A stretch of 64,000 nt of DNA from Pseudomonas sp. MRSN 12121 (GTDB lineage: Bacteria > Pseudomonadota > Gammaproteobacteria > Pseudomonadales > Pseudomonadaceae), in contig NZ_CP010892.1 in the NCBI RefSeq assembly GCF_000931465.1, positions 3,371,388 to 3,435,387 of the forward strand, given 5' to 3'. The notes beneath the pieces are model-generated. The model made no database searches, was not told the DNA's origin, and saw only the letters and a list, made by a program, of their open reading frames with translations. The number at the start of each line of letters is the position of its first letter. Position 1 is the stretch's first letter. A program made the translations under genes and the position numbers. This document shows, one piece after another, positions 18,229 through 27,304 of this stretch.

Positions 18229-19224
18229 ATGCCGCAGCCGGGCCCTCGCAACTTGCTCACCGACATCCCTGGGATCAGGGTCGGGCACGCCACCGACACG
18301 CGGGTCGACACCGGGGTCACGGTGATGCGTACCGACGGCGCCTGGACCGCCAGCATCGATATCCGTGGCGGCGGGCCGGGCGGGCGCGAGTCGGCGGCGC
18401 TGGAGCCGCAGAACATGGTCGGCCAGCTGCACGCCCTGGTGTTCGCCGGTGGCTCGGTGTTCGGCCTGGGCGCGGCGGACGCGGTGGCGGCGGCGCTGTC
18501 CCGCGAGCATGTCGGCCTGCACCTGAAGGCCGGGGCGCCGGCGATTCCCATCGTGCCGGCCGCGGTCCTGCATGACCTGGCCAATGGCGGCGACAAGCAA
18601 TGGGGCCTGGACCCGCCGTATCGCCGCCTGGGTTTCGAGGCCCTGGCCAACAGCGACGCGGACTTCGCCCTGGGCGCGGTCGGTGCCGGGCGGGGCGCCA
18701 TGGCCGGGGTGTTGCCGGGCGGCCTGGGTTCGGCGTCGCTGGACCTCGGCGGCGGGCTGCTGGTGGCCGCGCTGGTGGTGGCCAATCCCATCGGTTCGGT
18801 GTACATGCCCGACGGCCGCACGTTCTGGGCCTGGCCCTGGGAAATCGGCGGCGAGTTCGGCGGCGCCCGGCCCGGGGCCGACCAGGACAACAGCGACCCG
18901 ATGCCGGAACTGTCGCGCCTGGATTCCATGGGCCGCCTGCAGGCCGGGGCCAACACTACCCTGGTGGTGGTCGCCAGCACCGCGCGCTTGACCACCGCCG
19001 AGTGCAAGCGGGTGGCGATCATGGGCCAGGACGGTATCGCCCGGGCGGTGCGTCCGGCGCACTTGCCGTTCGATGGCGACACGGTGTTCGCCCTGGCGTC
19101 CGGGGCGGTGGAATTGAGCGCCGGCCCGCGCCGCCAGGTGCAGATCGGCTGCATCGGCTCGGCCGCCGCCGACTGCGTGGCCCGGGCCATCGCCCGGGGC
19201 GTGTACGAGGCGCGCCGGCCTTGA
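18229..19224 (+). CDS. P1-family aminopeptidase (DmpA/BapA-like, self-processing)
   Basis: 331 residues from the ATG at 18229, chosen for its SD and the sigma-54 transcript start; 18199 is an alternative. DmpA-family blocks are LTDIPGIRVGHATD, HALVFAGGSVFGLGAADAV, GAVGAGRGAMAGVLPGGLG and GANTTLVVVASTARLT. The family cleaves itself before a Ser/Thr nucleophile; here Thr243 or Thr244 in the NTTLVVVA block is the likely residue. These enzymes release N-terminal residues from D-Ala amides or beta-peptides. Placement among sulfur-scavenging genes under sigma-54 control suggests it hydrolyses an imported amide or peptide-like compound. Confidence 0.86.
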   Translation: MPQPGPRNLLTDIPGIRVGHATDTRVDTGVTVMRTDGAWTASIDIRGGGPGGRESAALEPQNMVGQLHALVFAGGSVFGLGAADAVAAALSREHVGLHLKAGAPAIPIVPAAVLHDLANGGDKQWGLDPPYRRLGFEALANSDADFALGAVGAGRGAMAGVLPGGLGSASLDLGGGLLVAALVVANPIGSVYMPDGRTFWAWPWEIGGEFGGARPGADQDNSDPMPELSRLDSMGRLQAGANTTLVVVASTARLTTAECKRVAIMGQDGIARAVRPAHLPFDGDTVFALASGAVELSAGPRRQVQIGCIGSAAADCVARAIARGVYEARRP

Positions 19225-19257
19225 TCGGCCGATGCCTCAATCGCCCCGTCATCCCAC

Positions 19258-19317
19258 TCCCGTAGGAGCCGGCTTGCCGGCGATGGTCCTATCGCTGGCA
19301 AGCCAGCTCCTACGGGA
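19258..19317. repeat. Pseudomonas REP-type palindromic element
   Basis: The arms are TCCCGTAGGAGC and its exact complement GCTCCTACGGGA at the ends of a 60-bp imperfect palindrome, with GGCTTGCCGGCGATGG and TCGCTGGCAAGCC inside. This is the familiar GTAGGAGC...GGCTTGCCGGCG REP family of Pseudomonas, here as a doublet. It lies between two convergent genes and its right arm covers the stop codon of the TPR gene, so it may also act in transcription termination. Confidence 0.85.
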
Positions 19318-20683
19318 GGGGTGGGGTCAGGACCTGGGTCACCCTGGCCCGGGCCTGGCGGGCCAGGTCGGGCAGTTCCAGGGCCCGGTAGACCCGTTCA
19401 AGGCTGCGGTTGGTGGGCACGTCGAAGGGGTCGTGGCGGCGGCGCAATTCCAGATTCTGCTGGGCGGCCAGCCAGTCGCCGGCGCCCAGGCGCGCGTCGA
19501 GCTCGATCTGCGCGAACAGGTCGCGCTGGGCATGGCTGCCGCCGATCTCGTTGAGCCGTGGCAAGGCACTGGCCAGCAGGCCGGCGGCCTGGGCCGAATC
19601 GCCACGGGCATGGGCCAGCAGGCCTTCGGCCAGGGGCAGGGTGACCTCGGCCCACACCGCGCGGCTGAAGGCCGGTGCCTCGCGGCTGCGGGCGTGCAAG
19701 GCGGCCAGCAGTTGCCCGGCTTCGGGTTTGCCGGCACGGGCCAGGCCATACAGGTATTGCAGGCTGAGGAACGGCTGCACGGTATCGCCGTGGCGTTTCT
19801 GCAGATAGGGCGCCAGGGCCTGCCAGCGCTCGCCGACCTCGACCCCGGCCAGCTCCAGGCGCGCCAGTAGCGACACGGCGCCGATCTGGTCCTGGGAGTA
19901 GTCCGGGAGGATGCCCCACACATGCCGGTCGTAGATATCCAGGACCCGTCGTTCATCGCCGCGCGCCAGGTAGAACAGCGCCAGGTGCCACCAGTTGTGG
20001 GTGTAGATGAAGGAGTTGAGCCCCTGCCAGTGCGCCTTGACGCTTTCCAGGAAGGCGATGCCTTCGCCGATGCGGCCCTGGGTCAGCATGACGTGGGCCA
20101 GGGCGTGCTGGGCCCAGGGTTCGTCCGCTTGCAGGGCCAGGGCCTGGCGGGCGCTGGCCTCGGCTTCTTCGAGCAGGTGGCATTGCTCGTAGGCGAAGGC
20201 CAGCATGCCATGGCTCTGGGCGATCTCGGCGCTGGCCGCCACGGCCTTGAGGGCGATGCGCAGCAGGGCCGGCCAGTTGCCGCGGTTGAACTCCACGTAC
20301 TGGTTGAGCTTGGCCGCGAACAGGTCGCGGGGAAAGCGTTCGAGCAGGGTTTCGCTGAGGCCCAGGACGCGGTCCAGGTCGTCGTCGATCCACGCCTGCA
20401 ACAGCGCCAGGTACAACCCGGCGCGCGGGTGCGGCGCGCTGACCCGGGCCGCGCGCTGGCGGTAGTGCTCGGCCAGGCGCGGGCCTTCGGGGGATTCGAC
20501 GAACATCAAGAGGATCCCGGCGAAGGCATTGCTCAGCGCCGAGTCGGGATGGCGTTCGGCGCTCGCCAGGATGCCCTCGGCGCGCGGGTGGTAGCCGAGA
20601 AAGCCGCTGATGAAGTCATCCACGCCCTGGCGGGCGTCGGGGTCTTGGCTGTCGATGGGGTTGCCCAGGTAATCCAATGACAT
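19310..20683 (-). CDS. Tetratricopeptide-repeat protein
   Basis: 457 residues, cytoplasmic, with no signal peptide. Helical repeats of TPR type run through the protein (for example AFAYEQCHLLEEAEASARQA followed by LALQADEPWAQHALAHVML). It resembles the TPR 38-like proteins that accompany uptake and catabolic clusters, with no enzymatic motif that I can see. The start at 20683 gives MSLDYLGNPID; the upstream extension is unlikely. It is divergent from the peptide-type importer. Function unknown. Confidence 0.75.
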   Translation of the reverse strand: MSLDYLGNPIDSQDPDARQGVDDFISGFLGYHPRAEGILASAERHPDSALSNAFAGILLMFVESPEGPRLAEHYRQRAARVSAPHPRAGLYLALLQAWIDDDLDRVLGLSETLLERFPRDLFAAKLNQYVEFNRGNWPALLRIALKAVAASAEIAQSHGMLAFAYEQCHLLEEAEASARQALALQADEPWAQHALAHVMLTQGRIGEGIAFLESVKAHWQGLNSFIYTHNWWHLALFYLARGDERRVLDIYDRHVWGILPDYSQDQIGAVSLLARLELAGVEVGERWQALAPYLQKRHGDTVQPFLSLQYLYGLARAGKPEAGQLLAALHARSREAPAFSRAVWAEVTLPLAEGLLAHARGDSAQAAGLLASALPRLNEIGGSHAQRDLFAQIELDARLGAGDWLAAQQNLELRRRHDPFDVPTNRSLERVYRALELPDLARQARARVTQVLTPPLP

Positions 20684-20789
20684 GGTGCTCACATTCCAGG
20701 AGTCGGAGGAAGCCATACAGGGCAAACCCTGTGCCAGCCCGGCGCGGCTACGGGGAACGCGGGCCTGGCCGGCAATGAGCTTGGGCGCG

Positions 20790-20840
20790 CTGCTGCTTTT
20801 TCCACACTGCGCTGGCGCGCTGTGGTTTTTTCATCAGTGC
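20790..20840 (+). promoter_or_regulatory. Second pair of T-rich candidate activator sites
   Basis: Copies start at 20790 (core CTGCTGCTTTTTCCACAC) and 20820 (CTGTGGTTTTTTCATCAG), exactly 30 bp apart like the pair at 18009/18039. The pair ends 51 bp before the sigma-54 promoter. Confidence 0.65.
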
Positions 20841-20890
20841 CGGGGCCGGCCCCTGGCGGCCGCGCCGCACCCTGCGGCGTCCCGGGGCAG

Positions 20891-20906
20891 TGGCACAGGC
20901 CTTGCT
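20891..20906 (+). promoter_or_regulatory. Sigma-54 promoter for the peptide-type importer operon
   Basis: TGGCACAGGCCTTGCT is a perfect TGGCAC-N5-TTGCW match and identical to the promoter of the TonB-receptor operon at 17942-17957. Transcription should start near 20917, 50 bp before the binding-protein ATG, which has a good SD (AAGGAG at 20956-20961). Confidence 0.85.
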
Positions 20907-20966
20907 AAATCCCGGCAAAGGGACACGGCCGCCAGGCATTCCCCGAACCCCTGCCAAGGAGCCAGC

Positions 20967-22604
20967 ATGCCCAGTCAACCTTATCGACATCCGCCACGCC
21001 TAGGGTCACGGCGCCTTGCCTGGCCCGGGCCATCGTTCAAGGCCTGGGCCCTGGGCCTGCTGGCCGGCGTGGCGCTGCTCGCCGGCACCGCCCAGGCCGC
21101 CCCCCGGGACGGCGGCGTGCTCAACCTGATCGCCCAGCCCGAGCCGCCATCGCTGATGCACGGCGTGGTCACCCATGTGTCGACCCAGTACGTCAGCGGC
21201 AAGATCCTCCAGGGCCTGCTGACCTTCGACCGGCAACTCAAGCCGCAACCGGTGCTGGCCCGGGCCTGGACGGTGTCCGCCGATGGCCTGACCTACACCT
21301 TCGATTTGCAGCAAGGCGTGCGCTGGCACGACGGCCAGCCGTTCAGCGCCGAGGACGTGCTGTTCAGCTTCAAGACCTTCTACCCGGAGGTCGACAAACG
21401 CATGGCCAGCATCTTCAGCCAGTACGTGGCGTCGATCGAGGCCGCCAGCCCGCAGCAGGTGGTCTTCCACCTGCACAAGCCGTTCGCGCCCTTGCTCTCG
21501 CTGCTGGGCAGCGGCCTGCGGCCGATCGTGCCGCAGCACCTGTACGCCGGCAGCGACTTTCGCAACAACCCGTACAACCTCAAGCCGGTGGGCACCGGGC
21601 CGTTCGTGTTCCAGGAATGGAAGCGCGGGGCCTATATCAAGCTGGCGAAGAACCCGCAGTACTGGAAACCGGGCCTGCCGCACCTGGACGGCATCGTCTT
21701 CCACGTGATCCCCGACGGTTCCTCGCGGGCCGCGGCCTTCGAGCGCGACGACGTGCAAGTGCTGCGCAGCGGCGACGCCGACTACGCCGACCTCAAGCGC
21801 CTGGCCGCGCTGCCCGGGGTGCAAGCCTCGGAGCAGGGCTGGGAGCTGTATTCGGGCCTGGCGTTCCTGCAGATCAACACGCGCAAGCCGCCGCTCAACG
21901 ATCCCAAGGTGCGCCAGGCGATCCTCTATGCGCTGAACCGCCCGTTCATCGTCGACACCATCTTCTTCGGCTCGGGCCGGGTGGCCCAGGGGCCCTTTGT
22001 CTCCAGCTCGCCGTACCACGATCCGCAGCTGCCGCAATACGCCTATGACCCGGACAAGGCCAAGGCGCTGATCGCCGAGTCCGGGGTGGACGTCGGTGCA
22101 GTGCGCATCCGCCTGCTCAACGGCGAAAAGGGCGGCGCCTGGGAGCGCCTGGCCGAGTACACCAAGCAGGCCCTGCAACCCTTGGGGTTCAAGGTCCAGG
22201 TGGTCACCTCCGATGCCGCCACCTGGTTCCAGCGGGTCAGCGACTGGGACTTCGACCTGACCTACAACTTCATTTTCCAGATCGGCGACCCCTACCTGAC
22301 CAACGCCTACCTGTACCGCTCGGACTACATCCTCAAGACCTCGCCCTTCGCCAACGTCAGCGGCTACGTCAACCCGGCGGCGGACACCCTGTGGAACCGG
22401 GTCGCCGACACCGCCGAAGGCGCCGGGCGCCAGCAGCTCTACAGCCAGCTGGAGAACCTGCTGAACACCGACCTGCCGATTCTGCCGATCTTCGAGATGC
22501 GCTACCCGACGCTGTACCACAGCCAGGTCAGGAACCTGCTGCAGACCGCCACCAGCCTCAACGAAGACTACGAAAGCGTCTACCTCGACGCCCCCGCGCC
22601 ATGA
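20967..22604 (+). CDS. ABC importer binding protein, peptide/nickel family (SBP family 5)
   Basis: 545 residues. A twin-arginine-containing N-region (GSRRLAW) and a hydrophobic core ending GTAQAA form an export signal. The mature part is DppA/OppA-like: GGVLNLIAQPEPPSL, LQGLLTFDRQLKPQPVLA, TYTFDLQQGVRWHDGQPFSAEDV, PVGTGPFVFQEWKRG. It is first of six overlapping genes under the sigma-54 promoter at 20891. The cargo is unknown. A peptide-like sulfur compound is plausible, given that the operon ends in a flavin monooxygenase. Confidence 0.9.
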   Translation: MPSQPYRHPPRLGSRRLAWPGPSFKAWALGLLAGVALLAGTAQAAPRDGGVLNLIAQPEPPSLMHGVVTHVSTQYVSGKILQGLLTFDRQLKPQPVLARAWTVSADGLTYTFDLQQGVRWHDGQPFSAEDVLFSFKTFYPEVDKRMASIFSQYVASIEAASPQQVVFHLHKPFAPLLSLLGSGLRPIVPQHLYAGSDFRNNPYNLKPVGTGPFVFQEWKRGAYIKLAKNPQYWKPGLPHLDGIVFHVIPDGSSRAAAFERDDVQVLRSGDADYADLKRLAALPGVQASEQGWELYSGLAFLQINTRKPPLNDPKVRQAILYALNRPFIVDTIFFGSGRVAQGPFVSSSPYHDPQLPQYAYDPDKAKALIAESGVDVGAVRIRLLNGEKGGAWERLAEYTKQALQPLGFKVQVVTSDAATWFQRVSDWDFDLTYNFIFQIGDPYLTNAYLYRSDYILKTSPFANVSGYVNPAADTLWNRVADTAEGAGRQQLYSQLENLLNTDLPILPIFEMRYPTLYHSQVRNLLQTATSLNEDYESVYLDAPAP

Positions 22605-23593
22605 GCGGGCTGCTGTTTCTCGGCTCGCGCCTGGGCCGCGCGCTGCTGATGATCGTCGGCGTGCTGGTGTTGAGTTTCCTGTTGATCCGCCTCGCGCCCG
22701 GCGACCCGGCGCTGCTGATGGCCGGCGAGGCCGGGGTGGACGATCCGCAGTACATCGCCGGCCTGCGTCACGACATGGGCCTGGACCAGCCCCTGGCCCG
22801 GCAGTTGCTGCTGTACCTGGGTCAGGTGGCAAGCCTGGACCTGGGGTATTCCTATCGCAACCAGACGCCGGTGTGGACCCTGCTGGCCGAGCGCCTGCCG
22901 GCGACCCTGAGCCTGATGGGCTCGGCCTTTGTCCTGTCGTCGCTGCTGGGGGTGACCCTCGGCGTGCTGGCGGCCCGCGCCCGGCAACGCCGGCACTGGC
23001 TGGACGGGGTGATTTCCCACGGCGCCTTGCTGCTCTATGCGCTGCCGCCGTTCTGGCTGGCGATGCTGCTGATCCTGCTGTTCTCGGTGAGCCTCGACTG
23101 GCTGCCGGCCTTCGGCATGGAGACGGTGGCCCGCGAGCTGCACGGCAGTGCCTGGCTGGCGGACCGGGCCCGGCATCTGCTGCTGCCGTGCCTGTCCCTG
23201 AGCTTCCTGTTCCTGGCCCTGTACACCCACCTGACCCGCGCCGCGACCCTGGAGGCGATGAACCAGGAATACGTCTACACCGCGCAGGCCAAGGGCCTGC
23301 GTCCACGGCGCATTCTACTGGCCCATGTGCTGCGCAACGCGCTGCTGCCGGTGGTGACGTTCGCCGGTTTGCAACTGGGCCAGCTGGCCAGCGGCGCGCT
23401 GCTGGTGGAGGTGGTCTATTCCTGGCCGGGTATCGGCCGGCTGATGTACGACTCCCTGGCCCAGCGCGACTACGGCGTGCTGATGGGCGGCTTCCTGCTG
23501 ATCTCGGTGCTGGTGGTCGGCTTCAACTTGCTGACCGACCTGGCGTGCCGCCTGCTGGACCCACGGATCGGTGCCGGAGGGCAGGGCGCATGA
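22601..23593 (+). CDS. ABC importer permease, DppB type
   Basis: 330 residues with about six membrane helices. The N-terminal RLAPGDPALLMAGEAG and the cytoplasmic coupling loop EYVYTAQAKGLRPRRILLAHVLRNALLP are classic DppB/GsiC features. The start overlaps the preceding stop (ATGA). It pairs with the DppC-type permease that follows. Confidence 0.92.
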   Translation: MSGLLFLGSRLGRALLMIVGVLVLSFLLIRLAPGDPALLMAGEAGVDDPQYIAGLRHDMGLDQPLARQLLLYLGQVASLDLGYSYRNQTPVWTLLAERLPATLSLMGSAFVLSSLLGVTLGVLAARARQRRHWLDGVISHGALLLYALPPFWLAMLLILLFSVSLDWLPAFGMETVARELHGSAWLADRARHLLLPCLSLSFLFLALYTHLTRAATLEAMNQEYVYTAQAKGLRPRRILLAHVLRNALLPVVTFAGLQLGQLASGALLVEVVYSWPGIGRLMYDSLAQRDYGVLMGGFLLISVLVVGFNLLTDLACRLLDPRIGAGGQGA

Positions 23594-24438
23594 ACCAGTC
23601 CACGGTGTGGCGACGTTTTCTCGGCCAGCCCTCGGCGCTGCTCGGCGCGCTGTTCCTGCTGCTGTTGAGCCTGCTGGCGGTGGCCGCGCCCTGGCTCGTC
23701 CCGGCATCGCCCTGGGCGATGAGCGCGCGGCCGATGCTGGCGCCGTTCCAGGACCCGGCCCACTGGCTGGGCAGCGACCTGCTGGGCCGCGACCTGGCCA
23801 GCGGCCTGCTGCACGGCGCCCGGGTGTCGCTGGCGGTGGGCGCCCTGGCCAGCCTGGCGACCCTGGTGGCGGGCTCGCTGGTGGGGGCCATCGCCGGCTA
23901 TGTCGGCGGCTGGCTGGACGGTGTGCTGATGCGCATCGCCGAGTTTTTCCAGATCATCCCGCAGCTGGTGCTGGCGGTGATCCTGGTGGCGATCCTCGAA
24001 CCCTCCCTGGGCTCCATCGTGCTGGCCATCGCCCTGGTGGCGTGGCCGGCGGTGGCGCGGCTGGTGCGCAGCGAATTCCTCAGCCTGCGCCAGCGCGAGT
24101 TCGTCCAGGCCGCCCGGGTGCTGGGGCAATCGCCCTGGGCGATCGTCACCCGGCAGATCCTGCCCAACGCCCTGGCGCCGCTGCTGGTGACCATGACCTT
24201 CGTCATGGCCACGGCCATCCTCACCGAGGCGGCCCTGGCCTTCCTCGGCCTGAGCGACCCGGAAGCCATGAGCTGGGGCTACATGATCAATACGTCACGC
24301 GGGCTGCTGCGCGATGCCTGGTGGATGAGCCTGCTGCCCGGCGGCGCGATCCTGCTGTGCGTGCTGGCGGTCAATCGCGTCGGCGAAGGCCTGCGCGTGG
24401 CCTTCGAACCTGCCCGTCGACCCGGAGATGCGCCATGA
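23590..24438 (+). CDS. ABC importer permease, DppC type
   Basis: 282 residues. HWLGSDLLGRDLASGLLHGARVSL and the coupling-loop sequence REFVQAARVLGQSPWAIVTRQILPNAL are DppC-type. About six membrane helices are visible. It overlaps both neighbours by ATGA and completes the membrane channel. Confidence 0.92.
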   Translation: MNQSTVWRRFLGQPSALLGALFLLLLSLLAVAAPWLVPASPWAMSARPMLAPFQDPAHWLGSDLLGRDLASGLLHGARVSLAVGALASLATLVAGSLVGAIAGYVGGWLDGVLMRIAEFFQIIPQLVLAVILVAILEPSLGSIVLAIALVAWPAVARLVRSEFLSLRQREFVQAARVLGQSPWAIVTRQILPNALAPLLVTMTFVMATAILTEAALAFLGLSDPEAMSWGYMINTSRGLLRDAWWMSLLPGGAILLCVLAVNRVGEGLRVAFEPARRPGDAP

Positions 24439-26078
24439 ACCAGAGCCTGCAAGCGCTGCTGGATATTCAACACCTGCGCATTGCGCTGCCGGCCGGCGGC
24501 GACCGCAGCCATGCGCTGCATGACCTGTCGCTGCAACTGCGGCGCGGCGAATGCCTGTGCGTGGTCGGCGAGTCCGGGTCGGGCAAGTCGATGCTGGCCA
24601 AGGCCCTGCTGCGCCTGTTGCCGCGCCCGTTGCGAGTGGAAAGCAGGCGCCTGGCATTTCGTGGCCAGGACCTGGCCGGGCTCGATGAAGAGGCCATGCG
24701 CCAACTGCGCGGGCGCGACATCAGCCTGGTTTTCCAGGAGCCCATGAGCGCCCTCAACCCGTTGCTGAGCGTGGGCCGGCAGATCGACGAAACCCTGCGC
24801 GCCCATGGGGTCAAGGCGGCCGCCACGCGGCGCCAGCGGGTGCTCGAGCTGCTCGGCTATGTCGGCTTGCCTGACCCGCCGCGCCTGCGGCACGCCTATC
24901 CGTTCGAGCTGTCGGGCGGCCAGCGCCAGCGGGTGGTGATCGCCATGGCCCTGGCGTTCGATCCGGCGCTGCTGATCGCCGACGAGCCGACCTCGGCGCT
25001 GGACGTCACCACCCAGGGGCAGATCCTCGACCTGCTGCGGCGGATCCAGCGAGAGAAGGGCATGGCGATGCTGTTTATCACCCACGACTTTGCCGTGGTC
25101 GAAGCGGTCGCCGACCGCGTGCTGGTCCTGGAAAAAGGCCATGTGGTGGAGCAGGGAGCGGTCGCCGAAGTGCTGCGCGCGCCCCGCGAAAACTACACCC
25201 GGCGCCTGCTCGAGGCGGTGGCCGCAGTGCCGCTGCATCCCCGGCAAGCGCGGGCCGAGGCGGCCGTGGTGCTGAGCGCGCGGCAGCTGGAAAAGCATTT
25301 CCGCCGCCGCGGCGGCGGATGGCGGCGGCACAGCACCCGGGCCCTGGCCGGGGTCGATCTGGAACTGCGCGAAGGCCAGACCCTGGGCATCGTCGGCGAG
25401 TCGGGCTCCGGCAAGTCGACCCTGGGCCGCTGCCTGGTGCGTTTGCTGCAGGCGGATCGCGGCAGTATCCAGTGGCAGGGCAGGGAAGTCGCCGGGCTGT
25501 CCCAGGCGCGCCTGCGGCCATTGCGCGGCGCGGTGCAGATGATCTTCCAGGACCCGTTCGCCTCGCTCAACCCACGGCAGGACATCGGTACGATCCTGAT
25601 GACCGGGCCCCTGGCCCAGGGCTGGAGCAAGGCGGACGCGCAGCGTCAGGCGCGCCGGGTGCTGGAACTGGTGGGCCTGCCGGCGACCGCGCTGGAGCGT
25701 TATCCCCATGAGTTTTCCGGGGGCCAGCGCCAGCGCATCGGCATCGCCCGGGCCCTGGCGGTGGAGCCCAGGGTGCTGATCGCCGACGAGTGCGTCTCGG
25801 CCCTCGATGCGCTGATCCAGGTGCAGATTCTCGAACTGCTGGAGGCGCTGCAACGGCGCCTGGGCCTGAGCCTGGTGTTTATCACCCATGACTTGCGCGT
25901 GGCCGCCCGGCTGTGCGACCGCATCGCGGTGATGCACGGCGGCCAGGTGGTGGAGCAGGGCGCGACGGCGACCCTGCTGGCCCGGCCCCGGCATCCCTAC
26001 ACCCAGACCCTGCTACGGGGCTTTGCCCCGGCCGTGGCGCCGCCGGCCGCGACACAAACCATCGAGGTCGCGCCATGA
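24435..26078 (+). CDS. Fused dual ATP-binding protein (DppD-DppF type, GsiA-like)
   Basis: 547 residues holding two full nucleotide-binding domains. Domain 1 has [17 protein letters not shown] and [12 protein letters not shown]. Domain 2, from about residue 280, has [17 protein letters not shown] and [12 protein letters not shown], where Cys replaces the usual Pro after the catalytic DE. Each carries an oligopeptide-type tail ([19 protein letters not shown]). It powers the two permeases above. Fusions like this occur in glutathione and microcin C importers. Confidence 0.92.
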   Translation: MNQSLQALLDIQHLRIALPAGGDRSHALHDLSLQLRRGECLCVVGESGSGKSMLAKALLRLLPRPLRVESRRLAFRGQDLAGLDEEAMRQLRGRDISLVFQEPMSALNPLLSVGRQIDETLRAHGVKAAATRRQRVLELLGYVGLPDPPRLRHAYPFELSGGQRQRVVIAMALAFDPALLIADEPTSALDVTTQGQILDLLRRIQREKGMAMLFITHDFAVVEAVADRVLVLEKGHVVEQGAVAEVLRAPRENYTRRLLEAVAAVPLHPRQARAEAAVVLSARQLEKHFRRRGGGWRRHSTRALAGVDLELREGQTLGIVGESGSGKSTLGRCLVRLLQADRGSIQWQGREVAGLSQARLRPLRGAVQMIFQDPFASLNPRQDIGTILMTGPLAQGWSKADAQRQARRVLELVGLPATALERYPHEFSGGQRQRIGIARALAVEPRVLIADECVSALDALIQVQILELLEALQRRLGLSLVFITHDLRVAARLCDRIAVMHGGQVVEQGATATLLARPRHPYTQTLLRGFAPAVAPPAATQTIEVAP

Positions 26079-27304
26079 GCCCGCCGCGCAGGACGATGAG
26101 CCTGAACGCGTTCCTGATGGCCACCGGGCACCACGTCGCCGGCTGGCGGCACCCCGACGCCCAGGCCGATGGCGGGCTGGACTTCGAGCATTACCGGCAG
26201 TTGGCGCTGACCGCCGAACGCGGCTGTTTCGACGCGCTGTTTCTCTCCGACACCCTGGCCATGCTGCCGGGCAGCCGCGAGGCGCTGAGCCGGATGTCGC
26301 GCACCGAGCACTTCGAGCCCCTGACCCTGCTCGGCGCGCTGGCGGCGGTGACCCGGCGCATCGGCCTGGTGGCGACCGTCACCACCTCCTACAACAGCGT
26401 CGACAGCGTGGCCGCCGGTTTCGCCTCCCTGGAGGCCCTCAGCGGTGGTCGCAGCGGCTGGAACCTGGTGACCTCGAGCAACGCCGAAGAAGCCTTCAAC
26501 TTCGGCCGCCAGGCGCATTTCGAACACGCCCAGCGCTATGGCCTGGCCCGGGAGTTCCTGGCCCGGGTACGCGCGCGCTGGACGCAACGCGGCCTGGCGC
26601 CGGTGCAGGTATTGGCCGGTGCCTCCAGGGCCGGTTGCCAATTGGCCGCGGCCCATGCCGAAGTGGTGTTCACCGCGCAGCCGGAGCTGGCCGGCGCCCA
26701 GCGCTTCTATCGGGAACTCAAGGGGCTGTTGCCGCATTACGGGCGCCACGCCGGCCAGTTGAAAATCATGCCCGGGGTGCTGCCGATCGTCGCCGACAGC
26801 GCCGCCGAGGCCGAAGCCCTGTACCAGCAGTTGCAGGACCTGGTGCAGCCTGAAGTAGGCTTGTCGCTCCTGGCGGACATCGCCGGTGGCGCCGATCTGT
26901 CGGCCTGCGACCTGGACGGCCCGTTGCCCGAGCTGCCGGCGACCCAGTCCGGGGTCAGCCGGCGCGAGCTGCTGATCGGCGTGGCCCGCCGCGAAGGCCT
27001 GAGCATCCGCCAGCTGTACCTGCGCATGGCGGCGGCACGCGGGCACCTGGTGCTGGTGGGCGAGCCGCGGCAGATCGCCGACCGCCTGGAGCAGTGGTTC
27101 GTCGAGGAGGCCGCCGACGGTTTTAATGTGATGCCGCCCTACCTGCCGGGCGGGCTGGAACGTTTCGTCGACAAGGTGGTGCCGGAACTGCAACGTCGCG
27201 GGCTGTTTCGCCGCGCCTACCAGGGCCGCACCCTGCGCGATCATCTGGGCCTGTCGCGGCCCGACTACCTGGTATCCGAAGAGGTTCACAGCGCCCATGG
27301 CTGA
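26075..27304 (+). CDS. NtaA/SnaA/DszA-type flavin monooxygenase, short form
   Basis: 409 residues. Family blocks are SLNAFLMATGHHVAGWRHP, IGLVATVTTSYNSVDS, LEALSGGRSGWNLVTSSN and the C-terminal YQGRTLRDHLGLSRP. Compared with the related enzymes at 13942 and 42234, about 40 residues are missing between VRARWTQRGLAP and VQVLAGAS, where the others have the DSWDD loop through GPLN. The reading frame is intact, so this looks like a real shortened loop. It overlaps the ATPase gene and the hydrolase gene and is part of the sigma-54 operon. Confidence 0.86.
   Translation: MSPPRRTMSLNAFLMATGHHVAGWRHPDAQADGGLDFEHYRQLALTAERGCFDALFLSDTLAMLPGSREALSRMSRTEHFEPLTLLGALAAVTRRIGLVATVTTSYNSVDSVAAGFASLEALSGGRSGWNLVTSSNAEEAFNFGRQAHFEHAQRYGLAREFLARVRARWTQRGLAPVQVLAGASRAGCQLAAAHAEVVFTAQPELAGAQRFYRELKGLLPHYGRHAGQLKIMPGVLPIVADSAAEAEALYQQLQDLVQPEVGLSLLADIAGGADLSACDLDGPLPELPATQSGVSRRELLIGVARREGLSIRQLYLRMAAARGHLVLVGEPRQIADRLEQWFVEEAADGFNVMPPYLPGGLERFVDKVVPELQRRGLFRRAYQGRTLRDHLGLSRPDYLVSEEVHSAHG

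Larger units (their letters stand above)
20684..20966. promoter_or_regulatory. Regulatory region upstream of the peptide-type importer
   Basis: A 283-bp gap between the divergent TPR and binding-protein genes. It contains two T-rich motif copies (20790-20810 and 20820-20840) followed by a sigma-54 promoter at 20891-20906. No small gene is seen. Confidence 0.7.
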
